The notes under the pieces were generated by a model that was given only the letters and a program-made list of their open reading frames with translations, made no database searches and was not told the DNA's origin. A DNA stretch of 64,000 nucleotides from Phycicoccus sp. CSK15P-2 (GTDB lineage: Bacteria > Actinomycetota > Actinomycetes > Actinomycetales > Dermatophilaceae): assembly GCF_016888005.1 (NCBI RefSeq), contig NZ_JAFDVE010000010.1, forward strand, positions 32,978-96,977. Reading direction: 5' to 3'. Below are positions 35,837 through 43,880 of this stretch, in pieces; position 1 is the first letter of the stretch, and each line of letters starts with the position of its first letter. The translations under genes were made by a program, and so were the position numbers.

Positions 35837-37366
35837 TCACCCGCAGGTCGGGTCGTTCGGCTGGGCCGGCACGTCGACCGCGTCCCAGGCAGCCCTCACC
35901 GAGGTGAAGGCTCGACAGCTGGGATCGAGGTTCTTCGCCGCGGTGAGGGTCCAGGTGCGGTAGGTCAGGTAGGACGAGGCACTGGTCTTCATCAGCATCG
36001 CGTTGTAGAAGATCCGGATCGCGGAGGCGACGCCGATGCCGGTGACCACGTCGCCGTTGCACCGCGAGGTGCCGCCCGCGGAGAGCAGGTAGAACCAGTG
36101 GTTGCCCGGTCCGGCGTCGCGGTGGGGCGAGGACGACGGGATGGCGGTCGACCAACAGGCCGGCTGTCCCTTCGAGGCGGGGTCGGCCATGTCACGGATC
36201 GGACCCTCGCCGTAGAAGTCCACCTGTTCCGCGATCGTCCAGTCCGGGGTGTCGTAGGGCGCGGGCTGGGCGTCGTACCACTCGGCGGATGCGCCGAAGA
36301 CGTCGGCCACGAACTCCCTCGTACCACTGCGGGACAGGCCGCTGGGCGTGTAGTCGTCGACGCCGTGACCGAGCTCGTGGCTGACGACGTCGACCGATGC
36401 CGACCAGTGGTGCTCGGGGGTGCCGGTGTAACCGATGGACACCCCGCTCCGGGACCAGAAGGCACCGATGAAGCGTTCGTCGTCGAGTCCGACGAGCATG
36501 GGGGCGAAGCCACCGGAACCGTCGACACCGTCGCGGCCCGCCCACTGCGCGAGCATGCCCGCCATCTGCTGGGCAGCGTAGAGGGCGTCGACGCACGCGG
36601 TCTCCTTGTCGGCGGGGTCGCCGTTGCCCCAGACGTCGTCGGGTCCGGTGAACATCTCTCTCGTCGTGTAGTCCTGACAGTTCAGTGAGGGTGTGTCGGG
36701 GTCCTGCATGACGTAGGTGCCACCGCTGTTCCTGGTGGGGAAGGTCACCGGGTTGGGGCCCGAGTTGGCGGCGGTGCCGGTACCCGCGGCCACCAGCTCT
36801 GCGGTCTCCAGGACGGAACCGGTGCCCGCGTCGACGTAGACCAGCTGCTGGGAGGGCATGCCGGCGTCGACGCCCCGGACCTCGGTCTCCCAGGCGAGCT
36901 CGGCCCCTCCGTCACGGTGCCACAGGACCAGCTGTGGCTCGCCGACGTCGGCCACCTCGTCGAGCACGTCCCGAGACGTGGCAGCGGCGGTCTTCGCCAT
37001 GATGCGCGGTGTGGTGGTGGCCGGTCTCACCGGCGCCTCCTGGGCGACCGTCGAGCCGATCACGGACCCGTCGCTCCCGGTGATCACGACGAAGTCTCCG
37101 CCGATGACGGGCAGACCGTCGTGGGTGCGTTCGTAGGCCACGGTGTGGATGCCGGCGCCACCGGGCCAGGTACCCACGCGGTGCACGACGTCACGGGTGG
37201 CCTTCTCGATCGTGCTCGGATGGTCGGCCACCCAGGCGGCCGCGCGGTTCTGGGCCAGGGCCTTCGGCGAGGGCTCGGCCGCGACGGAGGGCGCCACCGT
37301 GGGGGCGACCAGTGCGCTCGCGCAGAGGACCACCGTGGAGGGTAGAGCCAGGATCGATCTGTTCAT
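35837..37366 (-). CDS. Secreted M4 (thermolysin-type) zinc metalloprotease
   Basis: 509-residue secreted pre-pro-protease. The signal peptide is followed by an FTP/PepSY-type propeptide (about residues 30-200, GLPVIGGDFVVITGSDG). The catalytic part has HELGHGVDDY (HExxH) and the third ligand in GTREFVADVFG. The C-terminal region has DAGPGNHWFYLLSAGG, where the catalytic His of thermolysin is expected. The ATG at 37366 opens MNRSILALPSTVVLC. It is divergent from an XRE regulator that could control it. Confidence 0.9.
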   Translation of the reverse strand: MNRSILALPSTVVLCASALVAPTVAPSVAAEPSPKALAQNRAAAWVADHPSTIEKATRDVVHRVGTWPGGAGIHTVAYERTHDGLPVIGGDFVVITGSDGSVIGSTVAQEAPVRPATTTPRIMAKTAAATSRDVLDEVADVGEPQLVLWHRDGGAELAWETEVRGVDAGMPSQQLVYVDAGTGSVLETAELVAAGTGTAANSGPNPVTFPTRNSGGTYVMQDPDTPSLNCQDYTTREMFTGPDDVWGNGDPADKETACVDALYAAQQMAGMLAQWAGRDGVDGSGGFAPMLVGLDDERFIGAFWSRSGVSIGYTGTPEHHWSASVDVVSHELGHGVDDYTPSGLSRSGTREFVADVFGASAEWYDAQPAPYDTPDWTIAEQVDFYGEGPIRDMADPASKGQPACWSTAIPSSSPHRDAGPGNHWFYLLSAGGTSRCNGDVVTGIGVASAIRIFYNAMLMKTSASSYLTYRTWTLTAAKNLDPSCRAFTSVRAAWDAVDVPAQPNDPTCG

Positions 37367-37666
37367 GTGCTGTTCCCATCTCGTGCAAGGCCCTCCCGCG
37401 CAACGGGACCGGGCAGGTCGAGCGGCCGTGGATGCGCGGCCGTTCCCATCGAAGTGGACAGATGTGAATGCTCGACCAACAGGGAGCGGACCGCACGTCG
37501 AGCCGGTGTGTCATGACGAGGAACCGGCAGCATCCGGGGCGTGGGCGGACACCACGGGCGGTCGGTGAGGTCATGGCCGGGGCGGACCCGGGGGGCATCC
37601 GCCCCCTCCCTCCCTGGGGGTGACAGGGACAGGATCCGAGGCGCACCGGCGGCTACCGTGACGACC
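37367..37666. other. Divergent promoter region between M4 protease and XRE regulator genes
   Basis: 300 nt without a plausible gene. TACCGT at 37654-37659, 7 nt before the regulator's ATG, is a good -10 for a leaderless transcript. A CCCCC-rich stem-like stretch lies at about 37590-37620. Confidence 0.5.
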
Positions 37667-38536
37667 ATGGCCCTCGACGTGAACCACCTCGGCGCGTACC
37701 TGCGTGCCCGCCGGGGGCTCGTGTCGCCCGAGCAGGTCGGCATCACCACGCTGGGGCCGCGGAGGGTGCAGGGTCTGCGTCGCGAGGAGGTGGCCATGCT
37801 CGCCGGCATCAGCGCCGACTACTACCTGCGCCTGGAACAGGGTCGCGACCGGCACCCCTCCGCGCAGGTGCTCGAGGCCCTCGCGACCGCCCTGCAGCTC
37901 GACGACGAGAGCACCTCGTACCTGCTCGGTCTGCGGGCCGAGAGGCCCCGGCGCACCCGCCGGGTGAGACGTGAGGTGGTGCCGCAGGGCACCCTGTCCC
38001 TCGTCGCGACGCTGTCGATGCCGGCGTTCGTCGAGGGCCGGTACCTCGACGTGCTGGCCAGCAACCGGCTCGCGGTGGCGCTCTCACCCCGCCTGGAGGT
38101 GGGCGGCAACCGGCTACGGGACGTGTTCCTCGACGAGCAGGAGCAGGCCATGTTCCCGCAGCACGACCGCGCTGCCGCGGGGCTGGTCGCCGGGTTCCGT
38201 GCGTCGGTCGGTTCGGACACCGACGACCCCCGGGTCATCGAGCTGGTGGGCGAGCTGTCCCTGGCGAGCCCGCTGTTCCGCAGGCTGTGGGCACGACACG
38301 ATGTCGGGCCCCGGCAGGGCGGGGTCGTCCCCTTCATGCACCCCCAGGTGGGAGAGCTCCGGCTGATCCGCGAGAAGCTCCTCATCGGCGGCACCGACCG
38401 CATGATGCTCGTGATCTACCACGCGGACGTCGGCAGCGCGGCAGCCGAGAAGCTCGCGCTGCTGGCATCGATGTCCGCCGAGGCGAGCGGGGGTCGCACA
38501 CCGCACGAGGACGGCGTCGCCCGCGCGCGTCCCTGA
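37667..38536 (+). CDS. XRE family regulator with MmyB-like ligand-binding domain
   Basis: 289 residues. The N-terminal HTH is GPRRVQGLRREEVAMLAGISADYYLRLEQGRDRHPS, highly typical of the family, followed by an MmyB-like PAS-type domain (VLASNRLAVALSPRL and VGELRLIREKL). Such proteins often regulate a divergent neighbouring gene, here the M4 protease. The ATG at 37667 with TACCGT 7 nt upstream suggests a leaderless transcript. The stop is 10 bp before the tRNA-derived repeat. Confidence 0.9.
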   Translation: MALDVNHLGAYLRARRGLVSPEQVGITTLGPRRVQGLRREEVAMLAGISADYYLRLEQGRDRHPSAQVLEALATALQLDDESTSYLLGLRAERPRRTRRVRREVVPQGTLSLVATLSMPAFVEGRYLDVLASNRLAVALSPRLEVGGNRLRDVFLDEQEQAMFPQHDRAAAGLVAGFRASVGSDTDDPRVIELVGELSLASPLFRRLWARHDVGPRQGGVVPFMHPQVGELRLIREKLLIGGTDRMMLVIYHADVGSAAAEKLALLASMSAEASGGRTPHEDGVARARP

Positions 38537-38546
38537 CGCGACGAGC

Positions 38547-38605
38547 GGCCCCTGACCTGCGTCTCCGCAAGCCAGGGGCCGTTCGAGATGGTGGGCGACA
38601 CCGGG
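38547..38605. repeat. Direct repeat copy 1: terminator hairpin plus tRNA-Val 3' end remnant
   Basis: 59 bp with 53 identities to 40393-40451, same orientation. It begins with the hairpin GGCCCCTG/CAGGGGCC (38547-38554 with 38573-38580) and continues into TGGTGGGCGA, the reverse complement of the 3' end of tRNA-Val(GAC). Confidence 0.85.
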
Positions 38606-38650
38606 ATCCCAACCCCTGTACCTGAGAATGGTCTCAGCCCGACCACGCCC
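38589..38650 (-). pseudogene. Degenerate tRNA-Val-like remnant
   Basis: On the minus strand the sequence ends CGCCCACCA like tRNA-Val(GAC) and has GGGCG about 60 nt upstream and a CTGAG/CTCAG stem where an anticodon arm would be. The T-loop is not TTCRA and the length is short, so it cannot be a working tRNA. Confidence 0.5.
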
Positions 38651-38806
38651 TGGCAAAGGCCCAGCGTCCGCGCGAGCCCGCTGTCGTCGATCCGCCGCCA
38701 CCGCCTCGTCCTGTCAGCCGGAGGACATGGAGACCGAGGTCACCACGTCCCGATTTGGCCCAGGGCCACGCCGTTGAGATCATCGAGGCAGGATCCAGAT
38801 GGGTCT

Positions 38807-38849
38807 CCGGACGAGGGGTGCCGTACCCGGTCAGCGACAAGACGGTGCC
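38807..38849 (+). promoter_or_regulatory. Guanidine-III riboswitch (mini-ykkC-III type)
   Basis: Matches the class-III guanidine aptamer almost base for base as I remember the consensus: CCGGACGAGG, then GGTGCCGT, ACCCGGTCAG and a closing ACAAGACGGTGCC. Stem GGTGCCGT (38817-38824) pairs with ACGGTGCC (38842-38849) with two G-U wobbles, and CCGG (38807-38810) can form the pseudoknot with CCGG (38827-38830). The ribosome site GAGGAG follows immediately, so ligand binding probably controls translation of the exporter. Confidence 0.88.
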
Positions 38850-38861
38850 GAGGAGACCACC

Positions 38862-39176
38862 ATGTCCTGGCTCGTTCTTGTCATCTCCGGGATCCTCGAG
38901 GCCGTGTGGGCCACCGCCCTCTCCCGCTCCGAGGGCTTCACCCGCCCGATACCTTCCGTGGTGTTCGGCGTCGCCCTCCTCCTCAGCATGGGCGGGCTCG
39001 CCTACGCGATGAAAGGGCTCCCCGTCGGCACGGCCTACGCGGTCTGGGTCGGTATCGGGGCGGCACTCACCGTGGGGTATGCGATGGCTACCGGCGCCGA
39101 GACCGCCTCTGTCGTCAAGATCCTGCTCCTCGTCGGCATCGTCGGCTGCGTCGTCGGCCTGAAGCTCCTTCACTGA
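38862..39176 (+). CDS. gdx: Guanidinium exporter, SMR family (Gdx/SugE type)
   Basis: 104-residue four-helix small multidrug resistance protein that forms a dual-topology dimer and exports guanidinium against protons. Starts MSWLVLVISGILEAVWATAL with the essential membrane glutamate at residue 13; helix 3 has LPVGTAYAVWVGIGA, which marks the Gdx rather than the EmrE subtype. The ATG at 38862 follows GAGGAG. The upstream guanidine-III riboswitch confirms the substrate by association. An in-frame start at 38799 would run through the riboswitch and is rejected. Confidence 0.93.
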   Translation: MSWLVLVISGILEAVWATALSRSEGFTRPIPSVVFGVALLLSMGGLAYAMKGLPVGTAYAVWVGIGAALTVGYAMATGAETASVVKILLLVGIVGCVVGLKLLH

Positions 39177-39199
39177 CGCCGGCCCGCGCGTGGGAGGTG

Positions 39200-39745
39200 T
39201 CAGTCGGCCGCGGTCTCCGCCAGCGCCTCGGCCGCGGCGTCGCGTCGGTAGTACCGCACCAGAGTGACGACCCGCGCGCCGGACTCCACGAGCAGAAAGC
39301 CCAACAGCAGCGCGACGATCGACGCGAACACCGTCCCCTCGGGCAGGGCGTCCAGCTCCGCGACTAGCTTGACGACGATCAGCAACCCCAGCGCCGCGAC
39401 CGACTCGACGCTGTACCGGAGAACAAGTCCCTTGTGCTCCGGCACCGACCCCACGTACGTGCTCCGCGCCCGATACAGCCCGAACACCGCGCCGATCACT
39501 GCTCCGGCGAGCGCCACCCCCAGGTGCAGCGGGGTGTGCGCGATGTCCTCCGCCAACAACGACCCCACGATGACCAGCGCCAACACCGGCTCGAGCGCCT
39601 GCATCCGCACCGTCCGAAAGCGCTCGTTCGACGCCAGGCGCTCCTGCAAGCCCAGATCCGAACGCACGATCTCCCGACCGCGCTTGAGCTCGCGGGCGAT
39701 CAGCGCGATGACACCGAGGACGACGATCGATGACGAACCTTCCAT
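39200..39745 (-). CDS. Multi-pass membrane protein of unknown function
   Basis: 181 residues, with about four hydrophobic segments: SSSIVVLGVIALIA, ALEPVLALVIVGSLLA, LHLGVALAGAVIGAVFGLY and SVAALGLLIVVKLV/IVALLLGFLLV. Charged loops (RELKRGREIVRSDL) lie between. No recognisable family. It converges on the guanidinium exporter gene and is followed upstream by the broken AIM24 gene. It may be cargo of the small island. Confidence 0.65.
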   Translation of the reverse strand: MEGSSSIVVLGVIALIARELKRGREIVRSDLGLQERLASNERFRTVRMQALEPVLALVIVGSLLAEDIAHTPLHLGVALAGAVIGAVFGLYRARSTYVGSVPEHKGLVLRYSVESVAALGLLIVVKLVAELDALPEGTVFASIVALLLGFLLVESGARVVTLVRYYRRDAAAEALAETAAD

Positions 39746-39785
39746 GCTGTCCCTTCTGTGTTCCCGTGCAGCCACTCGGCGAGGT

Positions 39786-40252
39786 TCAGGAGCCGGACGA
39801 GGGGGCCGGGTGCCCCTCGGACGTCTGGACGACGACGATGCCCTCGCCGCTCAGCGCGAGCTGGTACGCCTCTCCCGACCCGCGACCGACGACGGCGCCG
39901 AGCTTCGCGGTCTTGCGGACCGACGACTGCAGGCCCCCGGACCAGAGCACCGCCGACTGCATGTCGACGAACGTCGGCATGTCCACCCGCAGCACCGGGT
40001 TCCCGTAGGTGAGCACCGCGACCATTCCCGACCCGGAGAACGTCGTGCGCCTGCTTGAACAGCTTCGCCGCCCCGCCGGCGCCCTCGTACGAGAAGTCGA
40101 CGTCCCCCTGGTAGGGGGACCATCGACCCCTGCATCGCGTAGAAGAAGCCCCCGGTGCCGGTGAGGTCCACCTTGAGCATCCGGGGGTTCTGGAGCATGA
40201 ACCGTCCCGGCTCGCCGTGTCGTTCCGCCCGACCCAGGAGGTCTCCGCGCAT
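39786..40252 (-). pseudogene. Broken AIM24-family gene
   Basis: The beginning reads MRGDLLGRAERHGEPGRF and LKVDLTGTGGFFYAMQGSMV, and the end reads FVDMQSAVLWSGGLQSSVRK then GRGSGEAYQLALSGEG, both typical of AIM24/TIGR00266 proteins. They lie in different frames. An extra C near 40111-40120 shifts the frame after MQGSMVP, and a deletion near 40045 removes about 60 residues of the middle domain. The product would be non-functional. Confidence 0.75.
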
Positions 40253-40392
40253 GACGAGACGCTACCGCCATCCGTCACACGCCGCTGGGTGCACCGCGAC
40301 GTCACCCCGGTGCGGAAGACTCGCCCGCTACCGCTCGCTCGCCAGTGGTCGGGACCTGCCGGAAGCATCGGACACGATGGGCGATAAAAACG

Positions 40393-40451
40393 GGCCCCTG
40401 TCCTACGTCTCCGCAGGCCAGGGGCCGTTCGTGATGGTGGGCGATACTGGG
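40393..40451. repeat. Direct repeat copy 2: tRNA-Val(GAC) terminator and 3' end
   Basis: The intact version of the repeat, made of the terminator hairpin GGCCCCTG/CAGGGGCC (40393-40400 with 40419-40426) and the first bases of tRNA-Val(GAC) on the minus strand. Six of 59 positions differ from 38547-38605. Confidence 0.85.
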
Positions 40452-40509
40452 TTTGAACCAGTGACCTCTTCCGTGTCAAGGAAGCGCGCTACCACTGCGC
40501 CAATCGCCC
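40435..40509 (-). tRNA. tRNA-Val (anticodon GAC)
   Basis: 75 nt including an encoded CCA. Acceptor GGGCGAT/ATCGCCC, anticodon stem CTTCC/GGAAG around TTGACAC (anticodon GAC), T-loop TTCAAAC. Decodes GUC/GUU. It is the last gene of a Gly-Cys-Val cluster read leftward and is followed by a terminator hairpin. Confidence 0.96.
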
Positions 40510-40525
40510 GTGGGGTTACTACTCG

Positions 40526-40596
40526 AGGTGGAGACGGGATTTGAACCCGTGTACGCGGCTTTGCAGGCCGCTGCCTCGCCTCTCGGCCACTCCACC
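40526..40596 (-). tRNA. tRNA-Cys (anticodon GCA)
   Basis: 71 nt. Acceptor GGTGGAG/CTCCACC with discriminator U, anticodon stem GCGGC/GCCGC around CTGCAAA (anticodon GCA), T-loop TTCAAAT. CCA not encoded. Confidence 0.96.
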
Positions 40597-40618
40597 GTGG
40601 GGGCGGCTAAACCCTCCG

Positions 40619-40691
40619 AGCGGATGACCGGCCTCGAACCGGCGACCTCAACCTTGGCAAGGTTGCGCTCTACCAACTGAGCTACATCCGC
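40619..40691 (-). tRNA. tRNA-Gly (anticodon GCC)
   Basis: 73 nt. Acceptor GCGGATG/CATCCGC with discriminator U, D-arm GCTCAGTTGGTAGAGC, anticodon stem CAACC/GGTTG around TTGCCAA (anticodon GCC), T-loop TTCGAGG. First gene of the cluster. Confidence 0.96.
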
Positions 40692-40798
40692 GCGCGCCGG
40701 GCGGTGTCCCCTTTCGGAACCCCTCTCGGCGTGCTCCGAGACAGTAGCCGATCCGCCGGACGTTTTCCAAACCGGCGCAGGCCCGGTCGACGACCCGT

Positions 40799-41932
40799 TC
40801 AGCGGTCGGACTCGACCGCTCCGACGGTGTCCGGCGCGGCGACCTCCTCGCGGCTCGCGTTGGCGCTCGCCAGGGGTGTCAGCGGCCGGTTCGCCGCCTC
40901 GCGCAGCGACCGCAGGTCGAGGTCGTCGTCGAGGGTCTCGGAGCTCGCGTACCCCTCGAACGGGTCGCTCCAGACCGGCCCCCGACGGCGCGCCCGGCCG
41001 AGCAGCTGCTGCACCCGGTCGATGAGCCTCGTGTGCAGCGCCCTGCCCTCCTCGTGCGGCCACAGCTCGCGGATCGCGGCGTTCAGCGCCGCCCCGATCA
41101 GCACGGCGATCGCCAGCGCGTAGAGCCAGATGAGGATGACGATCGGCGCGGACAGCGGCCCGTAGATGGACGACCCGCCGAGCGAGGCCGCGATCGACCC
41201 GCGGACGACGAACGAGGCGATGGCCCAGATAACGAGCGTGAGCACGGCACCGGGCACGTCCCGGGTCCACGGCGACCGGCGCGGCGTCGACACGTGGTAC
41301 AGGCTCGTGAGGCCACCCACCGTGAGCACGGTGACGAGCGGCCAGTACAGGAGCACGATCGGGTCCCAGGGGTCGGGCAGGAAGCCCTCGATGATCGTCG
41401 GGCCGAGGAGGACCAGCGGGATCGTGATGATCCCCAGGACGAGCGAGATGACGTAGAGCGAGAACGACAGGGCGCGGGTCTGCACGATGCCGCGCACACC
41501 CGACTGGCCGTACATGATCGAGATCGTGTCGACGAACACGTTGAGCGCCCGCGAGCCCGACCACAGCGAAAGGACGAACCCGATCGAGAGCAGGTCGGCG
41601 CGGCCGCCGTCGAGCACGTCGTCGACCGTCGGCCCGAGGACGGAGTCGATGACCTGCGGGGTGAGGAACTGCTCGGCGTAGACGAGGATCGCCCGGCGCA
41701 CCTCGTCGACCGTGTCGCGGCCGAACGCGCTCTGCAGGTAGCCCAGGCCACCGAAGAGCCCGAGGACGAGCGGCGGGAGCGAGAGCAGCGCGAAGAAGCC
41801 GGCCTCCGAAGCCAGGCCGGTGACGCGGTAACGCAGGCAGACCCTGGTGGTCACGACGGTGAGGCGGGCCAGGGTGAGTGCCCCCGGGACCCGCGCCACG
41901 GCCCTGCGCACGCGTCGTTTCGCGTCCGTCAT
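40799..41932 (-). CDS. YihY/BrkB family membrane protein
   Basis: 377 residues with about six membrane segments. Family features: LASEAGFFALLSLPPLVLGLFGGLGYL near the start, LWSGSRALNVFVDTISIMYG in the middle and YGPLSAPIVILIWLYALAIAVLIGAALNAAI near the end. The C-terminal tail is long and charged. Function is undefined despite the older name ribonuclease BN. The ATG at 41932 (MTDAKRRVRRAV) is preferred. Confidence 0.9.
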   Translation of the reverse strand: MTDAKRRVRRAVARVPGALTLARLTVVTTRVCLRYRVTGLASEAGFFALLSLPPLVLGLFGGLGYLQSAFGRDTVDEVRRAILVYAEQFLTPQVIDSVLGPTVDDVLDGGRADLLSIGFVLSLWSGSRALNVFVDTISIMYGQSGVRGIVQTRALSFSLYVISLVLGIITIPLVLLGPTIIEGFLPDPWDPIVLLYWPLVTVLTVGGLTSLYHVSTPRRSPWTRDVPGAVLTLVIWAIASFVVRGSIAASLGGSSIYGPLSAPIVILIWLYALAIAVLIGAALNAAIRELWPHEEGRALHTRLIDRVQQLLGRARRRGPVWSDPFEGYASSETLDDDLDLRSLREAANRPLTPLASANASREEVAAPDTVGAVESDR

Positions 41933-42109
41933 GTGGCCCACGGTATCCGCCCGGCACCCCAACGGTCCGCACCCACGAGGTCACGAAACAGTGTCCGCCG
42001 CGTGCCGACCACGACGGTCCCGGTCCCGTGACACCGCCGGCGGAGCCACTTCCGCCCGCCCGGCACCGACGCGCAGGCCCGCCGTGCCTCCGTACCCCGG
42101 GGACGGACC

Positions 42110-43081
42110 TCAGGGGGTCCTCGCGAGGCGCTCCTTCTGCTCCTCGACGTCGAAGTCGGCCTCCGGCCACTGCGGGTCCATCCCCTCGAGCGCCTCGAGC
42201 AGCAGGTTCGTCACGGCGAGCCGGGCGTACCACTTGCGGTCGGCCGGGACGACGTGCCACGGCGCGACGCCGGTGGAGCACTTCTCGAGGGCCGCCTCGT
42301 AGGCCTCCATGTACTCGGCCCAGTGGCCACGCTCGTCGATGTCCCCGGGGTTGAACTTCCAGTGCTTGTCGCCGCGGTCGAGCCGTTCGCCGAGGCGCTC
42401 CTTCTGCTCGTCGCTGCTGATGTGCAGCATGACCTTGACGACCGTCGTCCCGGTGTCGACGACCTCCTCCTCGAAGCGGTTGATCTGCGCGTAGCGACGC
42501 GACCACTGCGCCCGCGGGACGAGGTCGTGGACCCGCACGATGAGGACGTCCTCGTAGTGCGAGCGGTCGAAGACGCCGATCATCCCGGGGCCGGGCAGCG
42601 CCTTGCGGATCCGCCACAGGAACGGGTGGCGCCGCTCCTCGGCGCTCGGCGCCTTGAACGCCGTGATCTTCACGCCCTGTGGGTCGACCGCCCCGACGAC
42701 GTGCCGCATGACCCCGCCCTTGCCGGCGGTGTCCATGCCCTGGATGACGAGCAGCACCGAGCGCTCGCCGCCACCCCTGGACTCGGCGAACAGCCGCTCC
42801 TGGAGGTCGGTCAGCCGGGCCTGGAGCTCTGCCATGACCTCCTCGGCGTCCTTCTTCTTCCCGTCGAAGCCCGGGGTCGAGCGGGGGTCGAGCTCGGCGA
42901 GCGAGACGCCCGGCTCGGCGCGCAGGACATCGGACCACGAGCGTGCCTCGACGGCGTCGTCCCGCCGGGCGGCCGCTGCCTCGGCCTTCTTCCGCTCGGC
43001 CTTGCGCTTCGCCTTGCCGGTGAGCTCGGCCGCGTCGACCTGCTTCTTCTTCGTCTTCTTCCCCTTGCCCATGCCGGCCAT
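42110..43081 (-). CDS. Polyphosphate kinase 2 family protein (PPK2)
   Basis: About 323 residues. The Lys-rich N-terminus (KGKKTKKKQ) precedes the PPK2 domain with Walker A GMDTAGKGG and Walker B/lid GVFDRSHYEDVLIVRVHDL, and HISSDEQKERL and DIDERGHWAEYMEAYE downstream. These enzymes transfer phosphate between polyphosphate and nucleotides; whether AMP or ADP is preferred is not clear from sequence. Starts possible at 43081 or 43072. Divergent from the RibD-like gene 30 nt away. Confidence 0.9.
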   Translation of the reverse strand: MAGMGKGKKTKKKQVDAAELTGKAKRKAERKKAEAAAARRDDAVEARSWSDVLRAEPGVSLAELDPRSTPGFDGKKKDAEEVMAELQARLTDLQERLFAESRGGGERSVLLVIQGMDTAGKGGVMRHVVGAVDPQGVKITAFKAPSAEERRHPFLWRIRKALPGPGMIGVFDRSHYEDVLIVRVHDLVPRAQWSRRYAQINRFEEEVVDTGTTVVKVMLHISSDEQKERLGERLDRGDKHWKFNPGDIDERGHWAEYMEAYEAALEKCSTGVAPWHVVPADRKWYARLAVTNLLLEALEGMDPQWPEADFDVEEQKERLARTP

Positions 43082-43110
43082 CCTGACACCTGCGCTGCGA
43101 GGATGGGGCG

Positions 43111-43851
43111 GTGCGCGTGCTCCTCGACCCCCGCCGACCCACCTCGCCCGGAGCCCGGGTGACCGCCGCGGACCTCGTCGGTCTCTACGCGCCGCCGGCA
43201 CGCCGCCGCTGGGTGCGCTCGAACATGGTGAGCACGCTCGACGGCTCGGCCACGGGCGCCGACGGACGCAGTGGCTCGGTCAACACCCCCTCCGACCACC
43301 GCGTCTTCGCCGTGCTGCGGGACCACGCGGACGCCGTCCTCGTCGGCGCCGGCACGGTCCGGGACGAGGGGTACACCCGGCTGTCCCCGACCCGCCGCTC
43401 CCCCGTGCCCGCGGCACTCGTCGCCGTCACGCGCAGCGGCCGGGTGCCCGAGGGGCTACGCACCCCCACCGACGGCCGCGGCGCCGGGCTGCTCGTCACC
43501 TGCTCCGCGGCCGGCGAGCGCAGGCTGGGCCGCGCCCGTTCCGTCCTCGGCGACGAGAACGTCCTCGTCCGCGGCGACGACACCGTCGACCTCCCCGCGG
43601 CTCTCGACGCCCTCGCCGAGCGCGGGCTGCGCCGGGTGCTCCTCGAGGGCGGCCCGTCACTGCTCGGCACGGCCCTCGCGGCCGGGGTCGTCGACGAGAT
43701 GGCGCTCTCGCTCGTCCCGCGCGTCGTCGGCGGCGACAACCCGCGGATCGTCGCCGGCCCGCCGCTCACGGCACCGGACGGGGTCGCGCTGCGGCCCCAC
43801 CTGCTCCTCGAGGAGTCCGGGACGCTCTGCGGGCTGTGGCGGACGCGCTGA
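43111..43851 (+). CDS. Pyrimidine reductase-like protein (RibD C-terminal/DHFR fold)
   Basis: 246 residues with the RibD_C fold: RRRWVRSNMVSTLDGSATGADG, then LVGAGTVRDEGY and the C-terminal VLLEGGPSLLGTALAAG. These NADPH-dependent reductases act on deaminated pyrimidines in riboflavin synthesis, but stand-alone copies in actinobacteria may have other substrates. No riboflavin gene adjoins. GTG start with GAGGA 8 nt upstream. Confidence 0.84.
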   Translation: MRVLLDPRRPTSPGARVTAADLVGLYAPPARRRWVRSNMVSTLDGSATGADGRSGSVNTPSDHRVFAVLRDHADAVLVGAGTVRDEGYTRLSPTRRSPVPAALVAVTRSGRVPEGLRTPTDGRGAGLLVTCSAAGERRLGRARSVLGDENVLVRGDDTVDLPAALDALAERGLRRVLLEGGPSLLGTALAAGVVDEMALSLVPRVVGGDNPRIVAGPPLTAPDGVALRPHLLLEESGTLCGLWRTR

Positions 43852-43880
43852 CCCGTGGGCGGCGGCTCCGCCGACGACGC

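Noticed and set aside
38799..38861. Upstream in-frame ATG for the Gdx exporter
   Set aside because: It would translate the guanidine-III riboswitch and add 21 residues absent from SMR proteins; the ATG at 38862 has the ribosome site.
40393..40426. Riboswitch or attenuator near the tRNA cluster
   Set aside because: It is a simple hairpin 9 nt after tRNA-Val and fits a tRNA terminator; no downstream gene it could control.
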